Of a DNA stretch of 64,000 nt, positions 1-7,997 are shown piece by piece. The stretch spans positions 1 through 64,000 of the forward strand of contig ONAG01000011.1 of NCBI GenBank assembly GCA_900315745.1. Reading direction: 5' to 3'. The stretch is from an uncultured Prevotellaceae bacterium (lineage in GTDB: Bacteria > Bacteroidota > Bacteroidia > Bacteroidales > Bacteroidaceae). Within the stretch, counting starts at the first letter, position 1; each line of letters starts with the position of its first letter. Position numbers and translations under genes: made by a program. The notes under the pieces are model-generated. The model made no database searches. It had not been told where the DNA came from and was given only the letters and a program-made list of their open reading frames with translations.

Positions 1-621
1 AAACCTGACTGGGTTTCTTGGGACGACATACACGAACTACTTTTAGAAGCTCATAAAAAGAATATCAAGAATGGAATAGTTTTGAAAAATGCCCAAATAC
101 CAGGACAAGAAATCAAGAAAAGACTGGGAGAAGACGGCATGTGCTGGGTTGCATACAATGGAGACAAATTAGTAGGCACCCATTCTGTCTCTTTCTTTAT
201 GGGGAAAAATTGGTGGAACAAGGGAAAAAAAGTGTCACACGGTTGTTTTACAGGCATTCTTAAAGAATATCAAGGCATAGGTATTTTGGATGAATTTTAC
301 AAGAAAAGCCGTGATTATAGCATAGAAAAAGGTGCATACATATCTGAGGGAGATACAGCCGAAAACAATCGTATAATGAGAAAAATACTTGAAAAAGGAG
401 GCTGCAAGACTGTATCTTTTTTTGCTGCAAAATCAAAACATTACAGCGTCAGGATGGTGAAATGGTATTCTGAATGTCCGTTCTCAGACAAATATATCGA
501 AAGGCGGTTTAAAATAGCAAGATTCCTAACCAAACTGGAGTATAAGCCAGGAAGGATAGAGCGTAATTACTTTTTGACCCGAATATGTGGCAGAATCAAA
601 TGGATGTTAAGAATCAGTTAA
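1..621 (+). CDS. GNAT-family N-acetyltransferase, 5' end outside the window
   Basis: The frame is open from base 1, so the true start lies upstream and only the last 206 residues are visible. The stretch around EYQGIGILDEF matches the acetyl-CoA binding loop (Q/R-x-x-G-x-G/A) of GNAT enzymes and is followed by a helix, as in the fold. Proteins of this kind often acetylate amino sugars or small metabolites; the substrate cannot be read from the sequence. Codon use is more AT-rich than in the genes that follow, resembling the polysaccharide genes at 54-58 kb, so it may be the end of a surface-glycan cluster (inference). A strong terminator follows directly. Confidence 0.7.
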   Translation, partial: KPDWVSWDDIHELLLEAHKKNIKNGIVLKNAQIPGQEIKKRLGEDGMCWVAYNGDKLVGTHSVSFFMGKNWWNKGKKVSHGCFTGILKEYQGIGILDEFYKKSRDYSIEKGAYISEGDTAENNRIMRKILEKGGCKTVSFFAAKSKHYSVRMVKWYSECPFSDKYIERRFKIARFLTKLEYKPGRIERNYFLTRICGRIKWMLRIS

Positions 622-623
622 TA

Positions 624-659
624 GAAGAGGCAACCTATAAAGGTTGCTTCTTTTTTTTT
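624..659 (+). terminator. Rho-independent terminator of the GNAT gene
   Basis: A hairpin with arms GAGGCAACC and GGTTGCTTC around the loop TATAAA is followed by an uninterrupted run of nine to ten T. It starts three bases after the stop codon. Confidence 0.9.
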
Positions 660-742
660 CAGGAATCATAACGCACCTCAACACAGATCGTTTCCAAATG
701 CTGAGCGACAATAAATTGTTTTATGGCAAAAGAGGGCGAATG

Positions 743-880
743 AAAAAAAGTGATGGTATTCACATATCATCACCTGAAACTAATCTTTCAACCTAAAATA
801 TAACCTAATAACCAAAACTATAATATGTAGAATGTTAACTTGCAACAGATGACAGCCAATGTCGGTCGTTGTTGTTATCT
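743..880 (-). ncRNA. Candidate small RNA (about 138 nt) with own promoter and terminator
   Basis: On the minus strand a promoter with TTTG at 916-913, a 19-base spacer and TACTTTTG at 893-886 matches the Bacteroidota consensus. About 110 bases after the predicted start lies an intrinsic terminator: GTGATGATAT, loop GTGA, ATACCATCAC (one A-C mismatch) at 773-750, then seven T at 749-743. No start codon with a reasonable reading frame lies between them. The two signals together define a short non-coding transcript divergent from the Lrp-type gene. Function unknown. Confidence 0.5.
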
Positions 881-885
881 TGATG

Positions 886-916
886 CAAAAGTACACATTC
901 TGACATGACAATCAAA
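886..916 (-). promoter_or_regulatory. Promoter of the candidate small RNA
   Basis: Minus-strand TTTG (916-913), 19 bases, TACTTTTG (893-886): an exact fit to the -33/-7 pattern of the Bacteroidota primary sigma factor. Confidence 0.6.
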
Positions 917-1006
917 AAACAATCAACAAATTGCACGATTTGTTCAACAAATCACTCAAATTGGAAAGGCAACAACAACAAAATTATTAAAAATAGAGGA
1001 AAAAAG

Positions 1007-1037
1007 TTGCCCGAATCATAATAATTGCCTATATTTG
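1007..1037 (+). promoter_or_regulatory. Promoter of the Lrp/AsnC-type gene
   Basis: TTG at 1007-1009, a 20-base spacer and TATATTTG at 1030-1037 give a Bacteroidota-type promoter with a leader of about 55 bases before the ATG at 1098. Confidence 0.7.
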
Positions 1038-1097
1038 CTTTCAAAATGTCAAGTCAAACCAAACTAACCTTTACAGGCTAAAGAAAACAATACAAAA

Positions 1098-1577
1098 ATG
1101 GCAATAGACAAAATAGACAACTTGGACAAGAAAATCTTATGCATATTGTCTAAAAATGCACGCATTCCGTTCAAGGATGTGGCTGCGGAATGCAATGTAT
1201 CACGTGCAGCCATACATCAACGCGTACAACATCTCATCGAAGCCGGTATCATCACCGGCAGCGGTTTCGACATCAACCCAAAGAGCTTAGGTTACCACAC
1301 ATGCACTTACGTGGGCATAACGTTGGAGAGAGGCAGCATGTACAAATCGGTGTGCCAACGTCTCACGCACATACCAGAGATAGTGGAATGCCATTTCACA
1401 ACAGGCCCTTACACCATGCTCGTGAAACTCTTCGCAAAAGACAACGAACAACTCATGGACTTGCTCAACAACCAGTTGCAGAGCATTCCTGGCGTGGTGG
1501 CAACAGAGACCCTCATATCCTTGGAACAAAGCATCAAGAGGGAAATACCAGTAAAAATCGACGACATAGAGAGTTAG
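1098..1577 (+). CDS. Lrp/AsnC-family transcriptional regulator
   Basis: The 159-residue length and order of domains are typical: an N-terminal winged helix-turn-helix (about residues 5-60, with DKKILCILSKNARIPFKDVA and the recognition helix around SRAAIHQRV) and a C-terminal RAM effector domain (about 68-150) that in this family binds amino acids and assembles into octamers. Only three bases separate it from the fused amidase/dipeptidase downstream, so the two are probably cotranscribed. A role in controlling peptide or amino-acid breakdown is inferred from this neighbour. Confidence 0.9.
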   Translation: MAIDKIDNLDKKILCILSKNARIPFKDVAAECNVSRAAIHQRVQHLIEAGIITGSGFDINPKSLGYHTCTYVGITLERGSMYKSVCQRLTHIPEIVECHFTTGPYTMLVKLFAKDNEQLMDLLNNQLQSIPGVVATETLISLEQSIKREIPVKIDDIES

Positions 1578-1580
1578 ACG

Positions 1581-3470
1581 ATGGCATCCTTCGACATCAA
1601 TGCGCATCTGGAACCTATCTACGGGTCATTTCCCGAAGCCAAGCGCAAACCAATAATAGGCATCACCGCCAATTTCCACGACGAAGAGGCCACCATGGGA
1701 CGTGTGTACTACCAGCAAATAGTGGAAGCTGGAGGCACACCCGTGCTCATACCCCCTGTGGCCGACAAAGACATCATAATCAACACTCTTGACCATATCG
1801 ACGGACTGCTGCTCTCTGGTGGCGGCGACATCAATCCGCTATGGGTAGGAGAAGAACCTTATCAAGAGCTTGGACGCATCAACAACGTAAGAGATTTGCC
1901 AGAATTGCTCATCACACGACTGGCATACAACAGGCAGATACCCATCCTTGGCATCTGCCGAGGCATACAGACTCTCGCTGCTGCCTTGGGAGGAAAGATG
2001 ATGCAAGACATCGCTTCGTGTATGATACAACCAGACGAAGAGACCGAGACAACAGAGAAGGAGAAGGAGAAGGATAAAGAAAAGGACAAAGACAAGGATA
2101 AAGACAAGAAGAAGAAAGGGAAAGAGAAAGAAAAGGAAGCCGAGACGCCTGCCCCACGCCCGATAAAGCATGCTCAAGAAGGCGACCGCAACCTGCTCTC
2201 ACACTCCATAAACATTGAAAAGGATTCCATGCTTTACCGCATATATGGTAGTGAGAAAATATATGTAAACTCTTTCCACCATCAAGCTGTGGCTGACCCA
2301 GGCAAGCATTTCAAGGTTACTGCCAAGGCACCCGACGGTGTAATAGAAGCCATGGAGAGCACGGAATTCAAGCCTATTCTCGGTGTGCAATGGCATCCAG
2401 AGTGCCTCGGTGATGAAGGACGCAAGGTTTTTGAGTGGTTGGTGGCTCATGCTGGCAATTTCCTGCTTGCCAAGAGGCTCCACAACCGTATCCTCACTCT
2501 CGACACCCACTGCGACACCCCCATGTTCTTCCATCAGGACATAAAGTTCGACCAACGCGACCCACATATTCTTGTCGATTTGCACAAGATGAACGAGGGT
2601 CGTCAGGATGCTGTCATCATGGCTGCTTACCTGCCACAACCCAAGATGGGTGAGTCTTTCTCATCAAAGGTAGCTTTCGACGTAAACACACCTAAGGAAT
2701 ACGCCGACCTCATCTTCGACAAGATAGAAGCCATCGTGCGCAGCAACCGGAAATATTTGAGCATAGCACGAACACCTGCCGACCTTTTTGAGGACAAGCG
2801 CAAGGATCGCAAGTCGGTGATGTTCGCAATAGAAAACGGCATCGCCCTCAACCACGACGTGGAACAAGTGAAGCACTTTGCACAGCGAGGTGTGATATAC
2901 ATCACTCTATGCCACAATGGCGACAACGACCTCTGCGACAGTGCAAAGGGATGCGACACCAACCACGGCATGAGCAAGTTTGGCGAAAAGGTGATTAGGG
3001 AGATGAACCGCCAAGGCATAATGGTGGACCTTAGCCATGCCAGCGAACAGAGCTTCTACGACGCGATGGAAATAAGCAAGACACCTATTGTGTGCAGCCA
3101 TAGCAGCTGCAGGGCATTGTGTGATGTACCACGCAACCTTTCCGATGACCAGATGCGAGCCCTCGCCCGCCAAGGTGGAGTGATGCAAGTCACCCTATAC
3201 CCTGGTTTCCTACGCAAGGAAGGCGATGCCACCATCCGCGATGCCATAGAACATCTCAACCATGCTGTCACCGTAATGGGCATTGACCACGTTGGCTTAG
3301 GCACCGACTTCGACGGCGACGGAGGAGTGATAGGACTGGGCAACTCTTCGGAGATGATAAACTTCACCCTTGCCCTGTTAAAGAACAAATACAGTGAGCG
3401 CGACATCCAAAAGATATGGGGAGGCAACTGGCTGAGAGTGATGGCACTGGTGCAAAACTTCAACAAATAA
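1581..3470 (+). CDS. Fused gamma-glutamyl-GABA hydrolase-like (C26) and membrane dipeptidase-like (M19) protein
   Basis: Residues 22-295 form a class I glutamine-amidotransferase-like hydrolase of the PuuD/C26 type: SGGGD at 79-83, nucleophile Cys126 in GICRG, and His272/Glu274 in GVQWHPE. Residues 300-629 form a renal-dipeptidase (M19) domain: metal ligands His310 and Asp312, bridging Glu418, His486 (DLSHAS) and His507 (CSHSS), and Asp576 in GLGTDFDGD. Both active sites look complete. A lysine/glutamate/aspartate repeat (about residues 157-187) interrupts the amidase domain between the nucleophile and the His/Glu pair. The enzyme could remove gamma-glutamyl groups and split the resulting dipeptides. 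I see no signal peptide, so it is probably cytoplasmic. Confidence 0.88.
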   Translation: MASFDINAHLEPIYGSFPEAKRKPIIGITANFHDEEATMGRVYYQQIVEAGGTPVLIPPVADKDIIINTLDHIDGLLLSGGGDINPLWVGEEPYQELGRINNVRDLPELLITRLAYNRQIPILGICRGIQTLAAALGGKMMQDIASCMIQPDEETETTEKEKEKDKEKDKDKDKDKKKKGKEKEKEAETPAPRPIKHAQEGDRNLLSHSINIEKDSMLYRIYGSEKIYVNSFHHQAVADPGKHFKVTAKAPDGVIEAMESTEFKPILGVQWHPECLGDEGRKVFEWLVAHAGNFLLAKRLHNRILTLDTHCDTPMFFHQDIKFDQRDPHILVDLHKMNEGRQDAVIMAAYLPQPKMGESFSSKVAFDVNTPKEYADLIFDKIEAIVRSNRKYLSIARTPADLFEDKRKDRKSVMFAIENGIALNHDVEQVKHFAQRGVIYITLCHNGDNDLCDSAKGCDTNHGMSKFGEKVIREMNRQGIMVDLSHASEQSFYDAMEISKTPIVCSHSSCRALCDVPRNLSDDQMRALARQGGVMQVTLYPGFLRKEGDATIRDAIEHLNHAVTVMGIDHVGLGTDFDGDGGVIGLGNSSEMINFTLALLKNKYSERDIQKIWGGNWLRVMALVQNFNK

Positions 3471-3477
3471 CCCGACA

Positions 3478-4479
3478 ATGATGAAAGCCAAAGAAATATT
3501 AACCGCCGCCATGGCATTGACGGCAATAGTGCTGTTTTGCAATGCGTCATGCAAGCGAGAGAAAAACACCATTGAAGTGATAGAAGTGAATGCCGTAGGT
3601 CCAAAATTCAATGCCGACTCTGCTTTTGCGTATTGCCACGCACAATGCGCATTCGGTCCAAGGACCATGAACAGCAAGGAGCACGACCTGTGCGAGGCAT
3701 GGATAGCGGAGAAATTCCGCAGCTTGGGATGCACGGTGGAACTGCAGAAGGCAGCCCTCACAGGATATGACGGCACCATGCTCCGTGCCACAAACATCAT
3801 AGCCCACCACCATCCTGAGCGTCAACGACACATCTTGCTCTGCGCACATTGGGACAGTCGCCCATGGGCAGACAACGACCCAGACAGCACAAATTGGAGG
3901 ACACCTGTACTGGCTGCCAACGATGGTGCCAGTGGCGTGGCAGTGATGCTGGAGGTGGCAAGGGTGCTACAAGAAACAGACTCGCTAAATGTGGGTGTTG
4001 ACTTCATCTGCTTCGATGCTGAAGACTGGGGCGTACCTCAATGGAGCAGCAACAGCACTCCTGACTCTTGGGCACTCGGATCACAATATTGGGCTACACA
4101 CCAACAGCAAACGGACTATGTCACCAACTTCGGCATACTCCTCGACATGGTGGGCGGACAAGGTGCCCAATTCTACAAGGAGGGTGCGTCGCAACAACTT
4201 GCCCCACGTGTGGTGGAAAGAGTGTGGAACGCTGCCCACGCTGCTGGATATAGCGGGTATTTCCCCATGAACACAGGAAATTACATCACCGATGACCATA
4301 TCCCAGTGAACGAGAAAGCTGGCATCCCTACAGCAGACATAATACCTCATTACCCACAGTGTGAAGCCAGTTCGTTTGGACCTACATGGCACACCATCAA
4401 CGATGACATGAACCACATCGACAAATCTACCTTGGAAGCTGTAGGACAGACCATTCTGCAAGTGCTGTTCACAGAATAG
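3478..4479 (+). CDS. M28-type glutaminyl-peptide cyclotransferase, probable lipoprotein
   Basis: The 333-residue protein fits the bacterial type II glutaminyl cyclases described from Porphyromonas, Tannerella and Prevotella, which convert N-terminal Gln of exported proteins into pyroglutamate and bind one zinc. Expected ligands are visible: Asp149 (AANDGASG), Glu182 (CFDAEDWG) and His305 (TWHTINDD), with His124/Asp126 in AHWDSRPW nearby. The N-terminus is hydrophobic and ends in NASC25, a probable lipobox, so it should be membrane-anchored facing the periplasm. The start lies seven bases after the previous stop, which suggests an operon with the Lrp and peptidase genes. An ordinary M28 aminopeptidase is the alternative. 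Confidence 0.8.
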   Translation: MMKAKEILTAAMALTAIVLFCNASCKREKNTIEVIEVNAVGPKFNADSAFAYCHAQCAFGPRTMNSKEHDLCEAWIAEKFRSLGCTVELQKAALTGYDGTMLRATNIIAHHHPERQRHILLCAHWDSRPWADNDPDSTNWRTPVLAANDGASGVAVMLEVARVLQETDSLNVGVDFICFDAEDWGVPQWSSNSTPDSWALGSQYWATHQQQTDYVTNFGILLDMVGGQGAQFYKEGASQQLAPRVVERVWNAAHAAGYSGYFPMNTGNYITDDHIPVNEKAGIPTADIIPHYPQCEASSFGPTWHTINDDMNHIDKSTLEAVGQTILQVLFTE

Positions 4480-4544
4480 ACATACCGCCCATGGTGGCTG
4501 AAAGACAAACTACCTTAATCTGATACGAATTGATTAATATCCGA

Positions 4545-4582
4545 CGCCGGCCATCGTGATGATGACCGGCGCCAATCTTTTT
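4545..4582 (+). terminator. Terminator after the glutaminyl cyclase gene
   Basis: GC-rich arms CGCCGG (4545-4550) and CCGGCG (4566-4571) form a hairpin followed within a few bases by a short T run. It lies between two convergent genes. Confidence 0.6.
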
Positions 4583-4612
4583 CGCAACCAAACAGGCCAA
4601 ATTCCAAAATGA

Positions 4613-5245
4613 CTATAACTGACCAGACTCCACCATGAGCACCACACGCTCTGTCAGACGGTCAGTGCTTTCAGGACGATACTCTTTCTTCAAGCTTGCT
4701 CCAAAAGTCCATGCGAAAGCTTGCCAAAAGCCTGCTCGGATGGGTCCCATGAAGGCTCTCACTATATCGTAGGAGGAAGAGTTGCACTCGCGGTTCACCA
4801 GTTTTATGAGCAACTTCCCTTGCGAATATGTCAGTTTTTTCATCTTTGGCTTGTATGTCTGGTAAATTTCCGCCTCCACCAGTTTCATGTGCGCCTCACG
4901 CGACTTCTTGTCAGGTAGCGTTTCAAGATACTCGTATGTCTCGATTATTATCTTGTTGGCATCCTTGGCTATGGGCAACACCTTCTTCACATTGTTGACC
5001 AATCTGTTGAACGCCTTGCGCTGGCGCTCACTCTTCAGTTCCATCACCGGATACACATACACGTTGTGCATCTCCATGAGCAGGGCATTTTCACCATCGA
5101 GAACAGTTTTCTTCAGTTGTGTCTCTGGAGCCAGCGAGGATACCTCCGCCTCTGTGGAGGAGGCGGACTTGTCGTCATCTTGTGCCATGGCAAACAAAGG
5201 AAACAGCACAATGACACACATCAAGAAAAGTCTTTTCGCTTTCAT
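4613..5245 (-). CDS. DUF4294-like secreted protein
   Basis: The protein of 210 residues starts with a signal peptide (MKAKRLFLMCVIVLF ... AMAQ) and carries a conserved region rich in YVYPVMELKSERQ and GKLLIKLVNRECN, which I match to the DUF4294 family of Bacteroidota; no function is established. I chose the ATG at 5245 rather than an upstream in-frame one because a promoter box TATATTTG (5258-5251) ends five bases before it. That places transcription start at or next to the start codon. It is divergent from the barrel gene at 5400. Confidence 0.75.
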   Translation of the reverse strand: MKAKRLFLMCVIVLFPLFAMAQDDDKSASSTEAEVSSLAPETQLKKTVLDGENALLMEMHNVYVYPVMELKSERQRKAFNRLVNNVKKVLPIAKDANKIIIETYEYLETLPDKKSREAHMKLVEAEIYQTYKPKMKKLTYSQGKLLIKLVNRECNSSSYDIVRAFMGPIRAGFWQAFAWTFGASLKKEYRPESTDRLTERVVLMVESGQL

Positions 5246-5250
5246 CGCGG

Positions 5251-5258
5251 CAAATATA
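5251..5258 (-). promoter_or_regulatory. -7 box of the DUF4294-like gene
   Basis: TATATTTG on the minus strand ends five bases before the ATG at 5245, implying a leaderless or nearly leaderless mRNA. Confidence 0.5.
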
Positions 5259-5350
5259 TGAAAAAACGGGGAAAGCAAGCCGTTTCAGATGCTAAATAAT
5301 CGAAAAACAAGAAAAACACCACAAAAGAGAGGATTTCTTGCATGTCTTCC

Positions 5351-5382
5351 ATTGCTTTTTTGGTCACTATTGACTATTTTTG
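5351..5382 (+). promoter_or_regulatory. Promoter of the helix-hairpin-helix barrel gene
   Basis: TTG at about 5352-5354, a 20-base spacer and TATTTTTG at 5375-5382. The position fixes the translation start at the ATG at 5400 rather than at an in-frame ATG at 5289. Confidence 0.65.
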
Positions 5383-5399
5383 CAAGAAAGATAGACAAG

Positions 5400-7327
5400 A
5401 TGCCTTTTCGATACTTACTTGCCATCATTCTCTGCTTGGCATCTCTTTCCACCATCAAAGGTCAGACCACACGACCTTGGGAAGAACTGTTTTCCGAACT
5501 GACCACCGACGACGATGTGGAAAGTGCGGAATGGGAGGAAACTTATGAAATGCTATGCGACCTGGAGCAACATCCCATCGACATCAACACTGCCACTGAA
5601 GAACAACTTCTGCAATTGCCTTTCCTAAACAAGAAGCAGGTAGAAGACATATTATCCTATGTTTATTTCAACAACGGGATGAAGTCGCATGGCGAACTTG
5701 CCATGATAGAATCGATAGACTACACCACTCGCTGCCTGCTGACGTACTTCACCTATTGTGGGGAAAAGAAAATTGATGCTGCTACAACTTTGCGCAACAT
5801 GCTGCATTATGGTCGCAACGAGGTGGTGGGGACGGCGGGCATACCTTTCTACGAACGACATGGCGACAAAAACGGATATTTGGGCTACCAGTATCGCCAT
5901 TCGGTGAGATACCGTTTCCAGTATTCCAACCGCCTGAAAATTGGTTTCATCGGTTCTCAAGATGCTGGTGAACCTTTTTTCGCCAACAAGAACAAATGGG
6001 GCTACGACCATTATTCAATATATGCCGAAATTCACGACATTGGCATCGTGAAATCAGTCGTTGCGGGACAATATCGCGCATCTTTCGGTCTTGGGCTTGT
6101 CATTGGCGATGGCACCGGCATAGGCAAGATGTCGAATCTCTCAGCATTGGGCAGTCGCACATACGGACTAAAGGCGCACACTTCTCGCAATGCAGCCAAC
6201 AGCCTTCGCGGAGCCGGAGCCACGATAAATGTCGCCAAGGGGTTGGACATCAGCGCTTTTGTTTCATACCGCAACATTGATGCCACCTTGCACTCCACTG
6301 ATTCTACAGCTTCAACCATAACCACTATTGTGACCAGTGGCATGCACCGAACGGTGACGGAGATGAACAAGAAAAACAATTCTACAGAAACCTCCGCCGG
6401 AGGCAATGTCCGCTTCTTCAGTCATGGTTTCCATCTCGGATCCACTTTTTCATGGACCAAATACGACAAAGACCTGCTCCCCAACACATCACAGGCATAT
6501 CATAAATATGACGCTGTGGGAAACAATTTCTGGAATGTGAGTGCCAACTATGGCTATACCGGACATAACCTTGCTGTTCAGGGGGAAACAGCCACTGGCG
6601 ATGGTGGCGCGCTGGCTACCATCCACACGCTTAGCTTCTCTCCTTCGTCGAGAATTTCACTGATGGCATTGCACAGGTTTTATAGCAAAAAATACCATGC
6701 CCGTCGTGCCAGCAGCTTCAGCGAGGGTGGTAAAGTGCAAAATGAGAGCGGGGTGTATCTTGGGGCACAGTGGCAACCATCGCGGCGCATAAAAGTAATG
6801 GCATATAGCGACTATGCCTTTTTCCCCGCATCAAAATATCGACTTAAATTTAGACAAAGACAAAGACAAAGATAATTTAAACACAACAGACGTTAAAGAC
6901 CACACATCGTGGACACGCAAGCTTTTCTTGCAGTCTCGGCAGGTGGCGCTGTGCCACGCAAGCCGAACTGTCTCTTTCCAATTTCGAAGATAGCAGCATG
7001 GGATGGATGGTGGCACAAAACATCGGATATACTCACAACTGGCTGCGAATAAATGCCACCATCGGGTATTTCGACACCGATGACTATGAGAGCCGTGTAT
7101 ATGGTTACGAACAAGGGGTGCTGTATTCTTATTCATACCTGTCGTATTACGGCGAGGGCATCAGGTGGTCGGTGGCCGCCCGCGCAACACTCGGCCGCAA
7201 CTTGACACTCATTGTACACCTCTCCACAACAGACTATTTCGACAGGAGTCACATTTCCAGCAGCCTCCAGCAAATCGACCATTCATCAAAGACAGACTTG
7301 GAACTGCAACTACAATGGAAATTCTGA
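5400..7327 (+). pseudogene. Helix-hairpin-helix outer-membrane barrel protein, broken by two +1 frameshifts
   Basis: The N-terminus has a signal peptide (MPFRYLLAIILCLASL) and a ComEA-like helix-hairpin-helix (IDINTATEEQLLQLPFLNKK), followed by a long run of beta strands. The first frame stops at 6875. The rest (GWMVAQNIGYTHNW to the stop at 7327, ending ELQLQWKF) is in another frame and is plainly the barrel's C-terminal part. Removing one A from the AAA before GATAAT near 6868-6871, and one T from the TTTT at about 6922-6925, restores one frame of 642 codons through RQRQRQDNLN and RKLSCSLGRWRCATQAEL. Homologues in Bacteroidota are uncharacterised, about this length. Either a recent pseudogene or indel errors in the assembly. 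Confidence 0.8.
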
Positions 7328-7332
7328 TCACA

Positions 7333-7992
7333 CTATAATGCTGCACCGAAGTCGAGCAACATGTCCCATACTGCCACAATGTGACATATCGAACCAGCAA
7401 GAACAAAGAAATGGAATACGCTATGCATGTATCGACGCTTGTTGAGGCTGTAGAAAGCCGCTCCGGTAATATAGCATACCCCCTCGGCAATAATCCAGAC
7501 AACGGCAGCCGTGCTCACATTGTTGATTAATGGCTTGAAAGCCACAAGCACGCTAAGTCCCATGCCCACAAAGCAAATTGTCTCGACGTTGCTGTGCTCC
7601 TTGAGATGGATAAAGCTAATGATTGTGCCTGCCACGGCACAAGTCCATACAAAGCAGAACAGCCCCCACCCCCACCAGCCATCACTACGTAGTGCAACAA
7701 GGGTGATGGGTGAGTAAGATCCAGCAATATGCCAGTAGATGGCAGCATGATCCCAGCGCCGGAGCCTCTCCTTCCATTTGCTACGTCTCGGCAGCGCGTG
7801 ATAAACAGTAGAGGAAATGTAAGAACCCAACATGCCGAAAAGGTAAAGCGAGACACCAAGACGTGCCCAACCAAGCCCCTGCTTGGCACACATAACGAGG
7901 AAAATCACCCCCACCACCACGCCAATGCCTATGCCTGCGGCGTGCGACCAAGTGTTGATGTTTTCCTCGTTACGTGTATAGCGGATGCTCAT
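7333..7992 (-). CDS. Hemolysin III / TrhA-family (PAQR) membrane protein
   Basis: A 219-residue protein with about seven membrane segments and the conserved marks of the family: NTWSHAAG near the start, SSTVYHALP (residues about 60-70), DHAAIYWHIAGSYSP in the middle and HSVFHFFVLAGSICH near the end, which supply the metal-binding histidines. The family is related to PAQR receptors; a TrhA role in membrane-energetics homeostasis is reported for E. coli, and the hemolysin name is historical. It begins five bases after the RNase R stop, so it is probably read from the rnr transcript. Confidence 0.88.
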   Translation of the reverse strand: MSIRYTRNEENINTWSHAAGIGIGVVVGVIFLVMCAKQGLGWARLGVSLYLFGMLGSYISSTVYHALPRRSKWKERLRRWDHAAIYWHIAGSYSPITLVALRSDGWWGWGLFCFVWTCAVAGTIISFIHLKEHSNVETICFVGMGLSVLVAFKPLINNVSTAAVVWIIAEGVCYITGAAFYSLNKRRYMHSVFHFFVLAGSICHIVAVWDMLLDFGAAL

Positions 7993-7997
7993 GATAG

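Noticed and set aside
1839..2202. Minus-strand frames rich in Leu, Phe and Ser opposite the peptidase fusion
   Set aside because: They are mirrors of the Lys/Glu/Asp coding repeat on the plus strand.
6841..6875. Asp-Lys repeat protein from the AGACAA repeat near the barrel frameshift
   Set aside because: The restored barrel frame reads Arg-Gln here, so the Asp-Lys reading is an out-of-frame effect and is not related to the charged insert of the peptidase fusion.
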